Part shown: positions 37,740 to 49,388 of the stretch, one piece after another | How the letters are laid out: every line of letters starts with the position of its first letter | Numbering within the stretch: the stretch's first letter is position 1 | NCBI GenBank assembly: GCA_014529385.2 | Contig: CM043970.1 | Span: 62,605,496-62,669,495 of the forward strand | Reading direction: 5' to 3' | DNA from: Adiantum capillus-veneris | Taxonomy: Eukaryota > Streptophyta > Polypodiopsida > Polypodiales > Pteridaceae | Length of the DNA: 64,000 nucleotides | The notes under the pieces: generated by a model | The model's database searches: none | What the model was told of the DNA's origin: nothing | The model's input: only the letters and a program-made list of their open reading frames with translations | Program-made: the position numbers and the translations under genes

Positions 37740-38660
37740 ATGCAAAGAAGTTTCTTTCCTAAATTTGTTGACTTTCAAAGTCTTGTTGATTCTCAAGTTG
37801 AAACGATCAAAATTATTTCTTTGGAGTTGGAGAATGAGAGGTATTCAAACACGGTTGTGGAAAATGAATCAATTTCCAAGATTAGTTAAGTTCAAGAAGA
37901 GAAGGCATCATTGATGGTGGAGTTTTCTCAGGTTCAAGATGAATTTGGTTTGCATATGATCTCTTATTATTATGAAGTTCATGATGCTCTTAAGCAAGTT
38001 GTTTTGGATAAGGATAATCAAATTGAGGATTTGAATCTTCAACTTACTTGAATGAAGAATATGGAGATTTTTTCACATCTTGATGTTACGGATGATGTCT
38101 TGAATAATGATCTTTATGATGCTGGTGCTTTTACAAACCTAGTCAAGGAGATTGGAAGTGCATCTTTTTCCAAGGAAGTTCAGTTTCTTGATGATATTCT
38201 TAAAGATTTGTATTCTTTATGTGGGCAAGATCCTGATCATGTCCATGATTTTGTTGATGTTAAGGAGATGGTTTTGATCAATTATGATGCAATTATTTTG
38301 CAATTTGTTGATGATAATCAAGCGGTTCTTCATGAAGATGCTTCTATCATCCTATGTGATTTTGTGGATGAAGGAGATATGGATGATCTTATTATCTCTC
38401 AATGGTTCTATGTGTTCATGTTGAACAACATGAATGATGGGTTTGTGGATTTTATATGTTTTCAATGTGGCACGATTCTTTATATATGCAAGTCATCCCT
38501 AATAGTAGCTTTGGATTCTCATACATTGAAAGCTAAATCACAAATGAATGAAGTTTTGAACCCTCTTCAACAACTAGATGAGCATATTTACCTGAATCTT
38601 GATAACGCATTGAAATATATGCAAGAAGAGAAGAAGTGGAAGGAATTTCAGGGAACATAA
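37740..38660 (+). pseudogene. Acidic helical ORF of the outer element
   Basis: The frame 38052-38660 (202 codons) is open. Reading upstream in frame to about 37740 adds text such as FVDFQSLVDSQVETIKIISL, broken by two stops. It is very acidic (HLDVTDDVLNNDLYDAG, ILCDFVDEGDMDDLIIS) and ends LQQLDEHIYLNLDNALKYMQ with a charged helix. Codons are A/T-rich. After the inserted Ty3 element the outer sequence resumes with similar acidic text at 58441-58602. No family is recognised. Confidence 0.4.
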
Positions 38661-39730
38661 GTCAAAAGTTTTCAAGTTCAGTCATTTGAAGTCTTTTCAA
38701 ATTTCTAATATTTTTCAAGTGTTGTTATTTAATCTCTATAACTCGAGCGGTAATCTAGAGGTTTTCAAGTGGAAGTAGAAAGAAAATCAATTTACATTGA
38801 AGTTCATAAAGCAGCTTTCTTGAGTATTCTTACATCCATAACTGCATTTTGGCTGGGAGTTTTTTGCATGTTTAATGAAATCTAGCTCTTTTAGCCAAGT
38901 GGAAAGTTGTTTTGGTGGATTGGAGGTAAAAATGCCTCAAATCAAAGATCGGATATTTTTTCCTAGAAGTCGAGTTGTGCAAGTAGAAAGAGCTGATGTG
39001 AAGTTCTTTAGAGTGTTAATGTACTGTTAGAAGTGTGAAAATGAACCTAAAATTAATCAATTTCAGGAAGATATCAGTCATGAGTGTGTCATAGCAAAAA
39101 AGTGAATTTCTTTCTATTCTCAATGTGGAATGTGAGCAAGCCATCTTGGTGGTGTTACTGATGGAGGGATGGATATCCTTATATCTCATTGGTTTTATGT
39201 CTCCATGCTTGATGACATAAGGAAAGTCTCCCAAGGAATAAATATACGTGTCAAGAATAGTCCTTTGTGTGGATTTGATAAGAGTATCTTTTAGGACGTA
39301 CAAAGGAAGTGTTCAAAGAAACAATTTAAGCTGAAAACTATTTTTCATGTATAAGGAGTTCAATTTAGTAAAAAAGTTGGACCTGAACAACCTGAACCTG
39401 AATCTGAAACAAAAATTGAATTTGTACCTGAATCTCAGAATGGACCTGAAGGCCTAAAATTAAGTTTTATTTGTTGTGTTGCAAAAGAGATTTACGGCGG
39501 GATACAGGAAGCAAAGATCAGTTTGGCCATTGCTTGATTGAGATAAGTGAAGAATATCAGGGAAAGCTTGTTTTTGAGGATGTGGAGTCCAGAGGCGATT
39601 CTAATCTCCTTCCATAGGTATTGAAGATGTTGCAAAAGCATTGTTTGATGGTTTGCAAGGTGTTTTTTCATATGCAACCGTTCATATCTTATTTTAAGCT
39701 AAAACCTAATTTATTTAAAAGGTTTACAAA
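38661..39730. other. Outer element, downstream of the acidic ORF
   Basis: No supported gene. Short frames on both strands have no recognisable motif. It ends at the AAATT target site of the 18.7-kb element. Confidence 0.35.
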
Positions 39731-39735
39731 AAATT
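39731..39735. repeat. Target site duplication AAATT (left)
   Basis: AAATT directly precedes the element end TGTTTG at 39736 and is repeated at 58432-58436 directly after CAAACA. It is a perfect 5-bp duplication. Confidence 0.93.
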
Positions 39736-40646
39736 TGTTTGCGGGTCGCCGCGACGGACGTCCATAGCATAGCTCTCAAGCATCAACATATTTATCAATA
39801 CAGGGGAAGCGACTCGGATGAGACATGGGAACTCACTAGGGTGTCAATCCTAATGAAGTGAACTCGAAGAGATGCAACTTACTAACTCTACAAGCAAATC
39901 AAACGCGTTACCGCCAAGTAATCTGCCTATGTCCTCCTACACCGTCCTTCAGCCATCACGCCCATTTACCATGCAAATCATATCGGAATTGCACAAAACT
40001 TGAAGGGAAGCTACAAGGGATTATCAGGAACATGTCCTATCACTGTCACAGTATTCTGGAGAGGTACAACGATCGCGATCGTTCGTCCCAAAGTCAACAA
40101 AAACAGCGAACAGATGATCCTAATGGGTCGTTTTAGGGTCCCTAAAGCCTCTCCTAGGCTCAAAACAACATAAAACACGCATATAGACACTCAAAAAAGC
40201 GATTTAAGACCTCAAACTCGTAGTTGAAAACCTTCACCGAATCTTGAATGATTACACTTGAATGAAAGAGCAAGAGGAAAGGAACACAATGCAATATTCA
40301 AATCTGAATTTGGATTACCATAGCCGAAATGGCAAAGATTACAAGTTTGAACAAGAAGGAGCTCTCAAACGTACGCTGTCTTCTAAATTCTCCCTTCAAA
40401 AGATTATCCTCCAACTTACAAAAAATGACCTTTATAGATTAGGTCTTTACAAAATGGCTTGTCCGGCCATAAGCCCCTAATCCTAAAACTGGCTCTCTAA
40501 TATACAATTGCTCCCATAAGAATAATCATACATCTTTGACAATTTCCCGGCTTAGAGCTGCTTCTTTACAAAAGAATTTTACAATGGTTTCTCAAAAAAA
40601 TATGGTCCTTCTGGCTACGGCCGCTTGTTGCTTCGTCCACCAAACA
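39736..40646 (-). repeat. 3' LTR of the Ty3 element
   Basis: 911 bp, aligned without gaps to 57521-58431. It contains the palindrome CGATCGCGATCG at 40070-40081. In element orientation a TATA-like CTATAAAGG lies about 210 bp from the LTR start. Confidence 0.95.
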
Positions 40647-40660
40647 CTCTCCCCTTCCTT
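40647..40660 (-). other. Polypurine tract
   Basis: On the minus strand AAGGAAGGGGAGAG lies directly before the 3' LTR start TGTTTGG, the expected place for plus-strand DNA priming. Confidence 0.85.
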
Positions 40661-40684
40661 ATCCTTGCACGCCCTCGTGCATGT

Positions 40685-43600
40685 TCAGTGCTTTGGCCGT
40701 TGATGTGGCTCTAATGAAGCGAGTGTTGCTGAAAAGCTTCTTGTTTGCAGGATGGCTTTGAGGGCTTCTTGATGATGTCTGAATGGATTTTTAGATAAGG
40801 TGTGTTGGTATGCCACGTACCTTGCCTTGAGGTCCTTCGCCATGGGATGGAAAATCCTTGAATCCATTTCGAAGAATCCTGTGATGAAGGCCTCTTCAAA
40901 TGTCTGCAAGTAGTGTGATGGCAGGTACATTAGCCTGGAGTACATGGCCATCAAGATGTGCCGTGGCGGTGAATCCTGTAGATTCTAGCAGATGCCTCTG
41001 TGTAAGTTCCAAGAATAGATTCCATGGATGATCGTCGCCTTCAATGTCTTTAAACACCTGGATGCAGGTGACGATCATTCGGGCTATCTTTACTAACATC
41101 TGGCACGCCAAATCAGGGACATCCCGCAGCAAGGTGACTGTTGAGTTTAGTGTGCTGACCATGTAAGCCACCGTAGGGGGTTGCTGCGCTGTCAAAACCG
41201 GGTAATTTAGCTTGTGCTGCCTCGACCCCTTCCATGTGGTGAAATATTTCCAAGTTCGTCTTCAAGGGACAGGGCGGAATGTAGGATCTATTTGTATATG
41301 TTGAGGAGCATTGTGGTAATTTGCTAGATCCTGTGGCCTTTTGTCCAACCACTTCTGCCTCCACTTGGGGTGGTCATCGACAAGCACCTGAGCTTCTTGC
41401 ACTGTGAGTGCAATGCCTTCGTAACCCCCTTCTTTTTTTCGTGGCAAGGCAGGCCGCATCTTTTCTTTCCACAAATTTGCTTCATGGAATAGCAGAGGAA
41501 ACGAGAGGTATTCATGGCCAAATCCTTCCACCTGTTCGTCTGGTTGTAAGTATGCCAGGGCTGCTGACTCGAGTATCTTCTTTTCATAGAGCATATACTC
41601 CTTGGCCGGCTCCTCTGGCATGTCCTGAATGCTTTCACTGAGTTCATCTCTTATGTCCAGATCGGGCCCTTCAAATTCCTGCTCCTGTTGCCCTTGGTGT
41701 GATGTTCCAGGCAAATCTGGCACTTGTTGTCCAGGCAGCAGTTGTGGTTGAGTCTGGGCCTTGTCTACTTTGATCTGCTGTTGAAAAAGCAGATCTTCTT
41801 TTTCCTTTAGCAGCGTGTCACCGATCTGTTTCTGAATCTGTAGTTCAGCGCTTGCTTGAGCTAGTTGCTGCTCCATTTCTTTTAACTTTAGCTCATTTTC
41901 CACCGTTTGGGCCACCATCCCCGATACAAGCAGCTGTCTTTGAAGCTTTTCTTGCTCTAGCTATGCTTTTAGCGCTGCTATAGTGTTCACCGTGCTATGG
42001 CATTGTCAGATGTGGAGACTAATGCCCCAGCAGGTTCCTAATTCGCCATTAAAGTCGTCAGAGTGCCCTTGACCGTGTTGTAGGAGCTGCTAAGCCTTTG
42101 GAATCTTGCACTCTCGTAGGAAAGCTACTCTGTTGCTTTCTGGACTCTTGCCGTCAGCTCTTGGCACTCTTTCTCTTTGGCGATCAAGTCTGTCCTGACG
42201 TCCACCAAATCTTTGATCAAAGACTGAGCCTCACGTCGCTCAAGGTCCCTTTCCTCCGTTATGCGTTCTAATTGCGTCCTAAGGCTCTCTAACTCTTCTT
42301 TCCCTGATGCTTGCTTTCGTTGGGCTTCATGTACCTGTCTTTCCTTCTCACTCAGTACCAAATTCTGACACTGGAATTGCCGTTCTAAATCCCGTAGAGT
42401 TGGCCTGTAATCAAATCTAGCCACTGCTTGGTAGGCTTCTTCGTATCCGATGGATTCAGTAGGTTGTATAACTTCCTTTTGCGAGGTTGAAGGGGGAGGA
42501 GTTGGCTATTTTTTGTTCGATGGAGAAGGGGGAGGAGGAGGAGATTTTGGTGAAGGAGGAGGCGATTTTCTAGGCGAGGGAGGAGGTGATTTGGGCGAGG
42601 GAGGAGGCGGACTTGATTCTGCTCACACACGTCTCTTCTTGGAAGTCTCCTCTCCTTGTTGCGAAGCAGATGCTCCCACTTTTCTTTTCTTTAAAATCCT
42701 GATTATCCTTTGGCGGGTGAGGTCCACCGCCCGTCGCGCTTCCAGATTCCTATCTCTTTGGATCTTCTTAAGCTGTTCCGCCTGAATTTTCTCATTAGCC
42801 ACGTCTTTCTCCTTCGTTCCTTCAGTGGACTGCGAAGAAATGTCCACCTCCGCAGCCTTTTGTTCTGCTTCTAACCTTTGCTTCTTAGCCCGTACGCGAG
42901 TTGCATTTTTTCTATCCTTTCTTGCCTTTCCCTTTCGAGTCTTCTTTTTTGTGCATGTTGTGTTTCAACCGCTCGAGCCTGTCTGTCAACCCGCAATTTG
43001 GTTCGTCTTTCTTCAACTCTTTTTTGAGCTTCTGCATATGCTTTTTGCAGGCCCGACTGCGGCACTGCACTTCTCTCTCCTCTTTTTCTCTCGAGAGGCT
43101 TTGTTGAATCTTCCTCCTCACTTTCCTCAAACTCTGAAGGCACTTTGTCTTTAAATTCTTGAGACTTTCCTTCGTCATCTGTCTCCGTTTTCTCTTCATC
43201 ACTCGAACTTTTATTGGTGGCCTTTGCTGAGCGCGATGATGTCGCGTCAGGGGTCCTCCTTACGGAATGTGCAACCAGCTTAGCTTTCTGGATCAAGGCC
43301 GTTTGTGAGCTGGCAGTTGGCAAATCTTCGATCATTCCCAAAGCCTGGTATGCTATTCTGGTTAGCATCGGCCCTGCACTCATGTAGGTTTTGTTTTTTT
43401 CCGAGTTTTTCAAATTTGCTTCAATCAGATTATCCAGAATATAAGAACCGTAGTCGCAGCGAATGGATCTATTTTCTGCTGTCGCTAGAGCCATGACTAC
43501 GGCAATGTGCAGGATTGGCTTTGTATAGCAAGGAGGTTTTTGAACTCTGAAATGCTGAGATATCAATCTCATCGGCAATTCTAGCTCTCCGTAAATCATG

Positions 43601-44097
43601 TCACTATATTTGTATTTGTTCCCCTTCGCTTTGACCAATGCCTTCTCATTGTCCAGTGACTTTGTCTTTGCTAGAAAATTGTGTTTCCCTGGGAGGAAAT
43701 GCAAGGCTTCATTGATGATTTCCTTCGTGATCTTTACTTTCACCTTCGACCCGTCCTTGTCTGTGAGCATTGCTTGCCCATCATATTGTATCGAGCTCAT
43801 GAGCTCGTGTGCCCTCATGTAGTCTGTCCCCCATGGCTGCAATCTGAAAAATTGTTCCAAGTGTACAGCTCGCACTGCTGCTATTACCTCCGGCCTTTGG
43901 TGGAGATTCCATATCTCTTGTGGCATGATAGTTGTCTTCACCAAGTCACCATCCGCATCCTTAAACTTCGAGATGAATATGTGGGCAGGGATTTGAGCCA
44001 GTATCTCATCCGAGATGTGAGCCTTTTCATTTGTGGCGAGCTCCTCCACTTCATATGGTGCTGCTGTCCATTGCCTTTCTTTCTTTTGGCGAGGCAT
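40685..44097 (-). pseudogene. Extra ORF after integrase (about 1,100 codons, broken)
   Basis: The first 408 codons (44097-42871) are open. They run MPRQKKERQWTAAPYEVEEL, then a folded-looking block with RAVHLEQFFRLQPWGTDYMR, VKVKITKEIINEALHFLPG, ELELPMRLISQHFRVQ and HIAVVMALATAENRSIRCDY. An acidic and then very basic, helical tail follows (RVEERRTKLRVDRQARAVET). The rest is split by frameshifts: lysine-rich (42847-42623), proline-rich (near 42600-42500), coiled coil (42424-42125 and 41918-41262), then MTAQQPPTVAYMV to 40896 and a last part to 40685. The 'KITKEIINEALHF-G' pattern recalls plant transposon-associated ORFs found downstream of pol in Athila-like elements. No membrane segment or signal peptide is visible, so I see no envelope-like features. 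The function is unknown. Confidence 0.6.
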
Positions 44098-46356
44098 TCT
44101 GTGTCAGGAGAATCACAAGCTGTCAGGATTTTCCCATCGCAATCAATTGCATTTAGACTTTTAGTAAAAAACAGTTCAAAAGTTAAAACTGATCATAACC
44201 TGAACAAATTTCATCCATTCTTGTCCGTATTTCACCAGTGGGACTAGGAAGACTAGAGCTATGGCTGATAAGAATATGAGCTAGTTCTGGGTCTGAGGTA
44301 CACCGATCTCAATCGTAGTACAGAGGCTAAATTTGGATTTGATCATATGAGTGGGTTGCTGATAGTTGGACGGTCATTTTGGGCCACTCTGTGTGTCATT
44401 TGAACCACTTTTGAGTTTACAGGTCCCATTTCTGGGTTACAAGGGAGTTTTGGACTAGACTTTGACTTTTCATGAGTTTTTGATGTCCAAATGGCTTGAA
44501 ACTTGGTTGGTGACTTGAACAAGATGTATATAGGGGATCTGATGGGTTTTTGTCAGAATCTGAAGCTGAGGTACACCGATCGCGATCGGTGTTCTGGGCC
44601 TGTTTTTGGTGAAAATTAGATGGTCATGAACTCCTATGCCTGCCTAGCCCACTGATGATTTATTTCCAAGTTTGGACTTAAAATGAACAACTTAGAGCAA
44701 TTTTTCACTGTTTGACCATATTTTACTAAGTCTCACCATATTTGGTTTTCCAGATGAATTTTGGTTGGATCCTGGAGTTAATTGAAGTTAGTTTTGGAGC
44801 TCCCACTGCTTCCATGATGTTCTGCTACCATCAGCCTATTCCATTGTCTGATTTTGACCTTATCAGGCACTTTATACCCTGTCTTAGGAGGTTTTCCAGA
44901 TTTGTGCATTTTTCAAGCATTCCTTGGATCTACATGTGATATTTGAGCATCCCTAATTAACCTTTTGTTCTTTGGCATTGGCTCGGCTCCAATTCTATCT
45001 TTATGTGATCATTTGAGACTAAAACGACTATATCTGCACTTGTAGGAGATTCTGAGATCCATTCGAGGGTTTCTACAACTGTTCTGACTCTTTGTCGGCC
45101 AAGTGTACCTTTCAAACCATCCATCAATACTTTTAACAAGATTTTGGCAGTTGTAGGTCAAATGTTTTCCTTTTGGTTGTGTTTGACAAATTGGGCCTAT
45201 TCCCTGAGCAAAATTTGTGCATTTTCCTTGAAAATTCAAGAGAGTGTACTTTTAACTGAGTTCCAAGCATGGGCCAAGTCAAAAGTTGCAAAATATGCAT
45301 CTGGAGGCACCGATCGCGATCGTACCATGGAGGCCAAATTTGGTTTTGACACCAGCAGGTTGTAGGCGAGGCTGAGGGGGAGTGTTTTACATTTTCTATC
45401 CCAGTTTTTGTTAGTGAGGTACACCGATCGCGATCGGTACATGTACCACCACCAAATTTGGTTTTGACCACATGGCTTTGTTCCTGACCTTGTGGGGAGC
45501 ACATTGATGTGTTCTGTGGCTGAAAAAAGTTTTGTATGGATGCCTCTAAGGGCCCTCGACCTCTTTGACCCGATCCGACTTTGATTCGATCCCTTCGCCC
45601 GTTTGTGCAATGATTCGCGCTTGCATGCATAATAGACTTGATCTTTACTTGATAGGGAACATACCTGTAAATTTTGGTGTGAAATGTTGGCTCCGACCAT
45701 CCATACAGGGTGGAAATGTGGCAGCTCGCTCTAGGTCAAAAAAGCTATCTCCTTCTCTCTCAAAAGGTGAAAATGAACAATGAGCTAGAATTTGGCCTAC
45801 CTGACCTATATCTTCTCGAGATTTTTGTGACAATGGGTTGATTTTTCTCACCTTTGATCCCGAAATAATGTGCATACCACTTGTGGGTCGAACTGTTTGT
45901 CATTCCGGTGTCGTATGACCATTTGATGAGATTTTGGCGAAATATAGTCATGATCATTGAGGTCGAAATTTGACATCTTCAGATTAGCTTCATATCTTCC
46001 ATGTTTGATAACCATATCATGATACTTCGGCGTTTGCTTCCAGAACTTGATTCCGACACTTGCGAGTGAGATTTTTTTTAATTTTTGATGTTTTATTAAC
46101 GAAAATCAAACACAATAAAATGAAAATACTTATTAACTGGCAAAAATTAGCCAAAATTATTATACTCACCCCTAAGCATATATTTTCTCTAGAAGCATCC
46201 CAATGCTCCAGATTTGTCATTACAGCTCATTATTATGCTAGTCGGATGATACAAAAATACGCAAAAAAAGCCAGGTTTTGATCGAATATGTTCAAAACTA
46301 AACTCTAAATAGTGAAAAAACACACACATTATGTACATATATACACATTGGACCCC
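44098..46356 (-). promoter_or_regulatory. Spacer before the extra ORF, carrying leader-type palindrome repeats
   Basis: This is about 2.2 kb of non-coding sequence. CGATCGCGATCG occurs at 44577-44588, 45311-45322 and 45425-45436, with a degenerate copy at 44303-44316, usually in the context GAGGTACACCGATCGCGATCG. The same context recurs in the 5' leader and the LTRs. Surrounding text (TCTGA.GCTGAGGTACACC, GGCCAAATTTGGTTTTGAC) is also shared between repeat units. A duplicated leader placed before an ORF suggests an internal promoter or RNA start, which is inference. Confidence 0.5.
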
Positions 46357-47350
46357 TTAATGGCCCTGACTATTGCTAGATTCCCCCTTCCTTGTCTGAG
46401 TCGTCCCGGACGAAGGGTTGGTGCATGTGCATGGGTTTTGAACTCTGTGTCTATGCATGGCCGTGTAATGTGGCCCTATTCTGATGTTTGAGACAATGCA
46501 GTGGGTAACAATATGCTGTGCAAGATGTGGGAACTGACCGTAGTTTTCAGTGGCTTTTGATGGCGAGGGTAGCTGTTTATGAAACATGAGAGCTTGCAGT
46601 TGAATTGCTCTTTCCTTGATTGTGGGTGTTGTGTTGGCAACTATTTTTGGAACCCATTTATATGTAGTTTGTTGCATCTTTACAGATTTTGCTTTAGTTT
46701 TCACAGGTTTCCATTGCCATTTGGGTTTCCTTTCGAGCTCTGGCGCTGAAACTTTAGTGTTATCCTTTTTTGGTTGCCATTTCCACTTTGGAGTAACTTC
46801 TGAAGGTTTTGGAGATGATGTTGCTTCCGTCTAGAGTTTGTTTTTAGGTAGCCATATCTTGCGTTGGTCAGCAATGCTTTCTTTATCCAGACCTTGCGAA
46901 TAACCTTTGGTGGTGTTTTTTGTTGATTAGCCGATTGCTTATTGGCGAGGGGGATACTTGGCCATGAGTGATCTGTTTTGGCGAATGGAGTCATGTACAC
47001 GTTAGAGTCATGTGTGTACCTTAACGCATGTTCTGACCATTCAATGACTGCATTGTACATCCTCATCCATGGAACTCCCAAGCATATTGATTCTCTGATT
47101 TCGCCGTCTTTTATGATGAAAAATTGATGAGGACAACTATTTCCATCAAGATTGATTGGTAAGTTTACTATCCCCAATGTTGGCATTGTTGCACCATTTT
47201 CTACTTGTAGATCACATGTGGATTGCACGAGGGGTTCATCTGTAAGCATCCACTAAGTGGAGAAGTTGACCGCATTGACTCTTGCTCCTGTGTCAATCAA
47301 TGCTCGCTCATACCTGCCCTGCGGGAGTCTGATATTGATACGAACATCGA
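46357..47350 (-). pseudogene. Second retropepsin-like domain downstream of integrase
   Basis: The minus frame reads VRINIRLPQGRYERALIDTG, then ARVNAVNFST, one TAG (47253-47255), then WMLTDEPLVQST. It continues through GIVNLPINLDGNSCPHQFFI and ESICLGVPWMRMYNAVIEW. ALIDTGARVNAV matches a retropepsin active site (DTGA, coding bases 47283-47294), and LGVPWM matches the conserved late motif (LGRPFM in the element's first protease). A lysine/glutamine-rich tail follows to about 46701, and broken frames run to 46357. It lies in a different frame from the integrase C-terminus. It may be a diverged duplicate of the protease at 52036-51800 or a captured domain. Confidence 0.6.
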
Positions 47351-47370
47351 TTCCTGTTTCCCATTGCTCA

Positions 47371-48547
47371 TCAGTTTGAATCTGCTGGTGGAGGAAGTCT
47401 TTGTTGTTTTAAGGTTGGTTTTCTTTTTAAAATCCTGACTTTGGCCTCCTCTTGCGCTTGAGCTTTTGTTTCTTTTGCTTTGTTCTTGCGCTCCTTCACA
47501 GCATGTATTTTGGCAAGCATCTCTGTGGTTAGTGGTAAATTGTATTTCGTTAGTCTGCAACCACTAATCCAGTTAGGCATTTCCTCTTCCTCTAATGTCG
47601 CAAGTTTGATGGCACCGCTAGATGATATGTCATGAATCACATAGGGTCCATTTCCTCGCTTTTTGAGTTTTCGGGAATGTTGTTTCAGGGTATACATTAA
47701 GACGTAATCCCCAGTAGCAAATTCCTTGCTCATAACATATTGATCAAAGAATGATTTCATGTTTCGTTTTTGCGCGTAGATGGATGCAACGGATCTCAAT
47801 CTAGTTTCATCCAGTTTTTCCAGGACATCTATCTGATTGGATAATTCATGACCCGTCGTCCATTCTAATTGTTTAGCGACTCTAAGCGTTGGAATAAGGA
47901 ATTCAAGTGGCAAAATCGCTTGAATTCCATATACCATGTTGAATGGAGTCGTCCTGATGGATGTTTTGTAAGCTACTCGATATGCCCATAAAGTTGAATG
48001 CAGCTTTTAATCCCAGTCAGCTCTCGATTTGCCAACAATTTTGGTGAGAATTGTCACCAAAATTTTATTCGTACTTTCTACTTGGCCGTTCGCTTGTGGG
48101 TGATAGGGGGCGGACTTCCTGTGAATTACCATGAATTCGTCCAATAGAAATTCGATCACTTTATTGATGAAGTGAGTGCCTCTATCACTCACGAGCTCAA
48201 TTGGTAAGCCATATCTGGTGAAAATGTTCTCATACAAAAACTATGCTGACGTTTTTGCATCATTTTTGGCTGTTGCTTTAGCTTCCACCCATTTTGTTAG
48301 ATAATCTGTTGCCACAATAATGTATTGAGCGTGAGTTTTATATCCCGGAGGCGCTATCGGTCCTACAAAATCTATTCCCCATTTCACAAACGCTCTTGCC
48401 CCCATCATTGGCCTTAAGGGCATATCATCTTGCGCTCTAGGAATTTTTGTTTTCTGGAAATCGTCACATCGTTTCACAAACTCTTTCGCGTCCATGAATA
48501 GTGTAGGACACCATATGCCTGCAATAAGAATTGCTTTGGCTGTTTTG
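47371..48547 (-). pseudogene. Integrase catalytic core and C-terminus
   Basis: The core shows the three catalytic acids: WGIDFVGPIAPPGYK (first Asp), ELVSDRGTHFINK (second Asp) and YHPQANGQVESTNKI (Glu). The C-terminal part has FNMVYGIQAILPLEFLIP, FATGDYVLMYTLKQHSRKLK and RRGNGPYVI-type text (GPYVIHDISSSGAIKL). Two single-base stops break an otherwise continuous frame, one after KNDAKTSA (48238) and one after KSRADWD (near 48004). Integrase inserts the cDNA and makes the 5-bp target duplication seen here. The frame ends PPPADSN with two stop codons. Confidence 0.88.
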
Positions 48548-49388
48548 TCAGCTGAGAAATGTCCACCAGCTTGTCTCCGCTGTGTGTGCTTGCTCTAAGA
48601 TAGGAATGTATTCCTCTTCAGTCGTGCACATTCTCAATTGATTGTCTTTTCCCCTCTTGTAAAGAGTGTCCTCAATCAGTACATAGTTTTCTGCCTCTTT
48701 CATGATCGTTTTGATTCGTGATCTACCCATCCCCTCAGGCAGTATCCTGGTGGTGAGGTATTCAATAATGTAGTTACTCCATCGGGGTGCTACATATAAT
48801 CTGAATAGAGTCGCGTGCTCTATTGGCTTTTGAAGCGTGCATTTAACACAAGATTTAACATACATATGAACACTATGTCTCATTTTCGGCCAATACACAC
48901 CCATTATCATCAATCTCTGATACATCTGTGCATGCCCATTGTGAATTCCCGTTGTTTGTACATGAGATTGGTTTAGGTATAATTCCCGTTCACTCGATTC
49001 AACACAAAGCCTAAGGATTTGATCCGATCCTTGTTTGTATAGCTTGCCCGCCAACATTACCAATGATCTGGATGTTGCAGTGGTAGATGGTTGTCTTGTC
49101 ACATTCATTGACCCGATAGTCAGCAAAGGAATTACATCCTCTTTCCATCTTGGAACCATTTCTATGTTGAAAAGATATGCATCTGGCAAATCATCATCAA
49201 CTCCTACAGGGTTTTCTCCATGCATCATTCTAGATAAATGATCCGCTCTTTGGTGTGTAGTTCCTTTCTTGACCACTACTGCGAAGTCAAACTCGAGCAG
49301 TATGATGAACCATCGAACAATTCTCCCCGTACTGCAAGGTTTGTTTACTAAGTACAGCAGTGCTTGGTGATCAACGAAGAATACAAAT
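48548..49388 (-). pseudogene. RNase H end and integrase N-terminus with two zinc-binding modules
   Basis: The frame begins with the RNase H tail (FFVDHQALLYLVNK, HQRADHLSRMMHG). It continues into LYKQGSDQILRLCVESSERE and GIHNGHAQMYQRL...SCVKC, an H2C2 zinc-binding module. A second similar module follows about 85 residues later: ENYVLIEDTLYKRGKDNQLR, then EEEYIPILEQAHTA. It continues in another frame through a GGH-like segment to MDAKEFVKRCDDFQKTK (last Cys replaced). Both modules follow the pattern 'LYKxGxDxxLRxC ... H ... H ... C-x2-C'. This looks like a duplication; one module is usual. Confidence 0.65.

Noticed and set aside
40685-44097. Extra ORF as a true envelope gene
   Set aside because: No signal peptide or membrane-spanning segment is visible; the text is charged, proline-rich and coiled.
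43681-44247. 188-codon plus-strand frame
   Set aside because: It lies antisense to the well-composed extra ORF of the Ty3 element.
48238-48240. Programmed readthrough at the integrase stop codon
   Set aside because: A second stop occurs 80 codons later and other frames are shifted too, which fits random decay.
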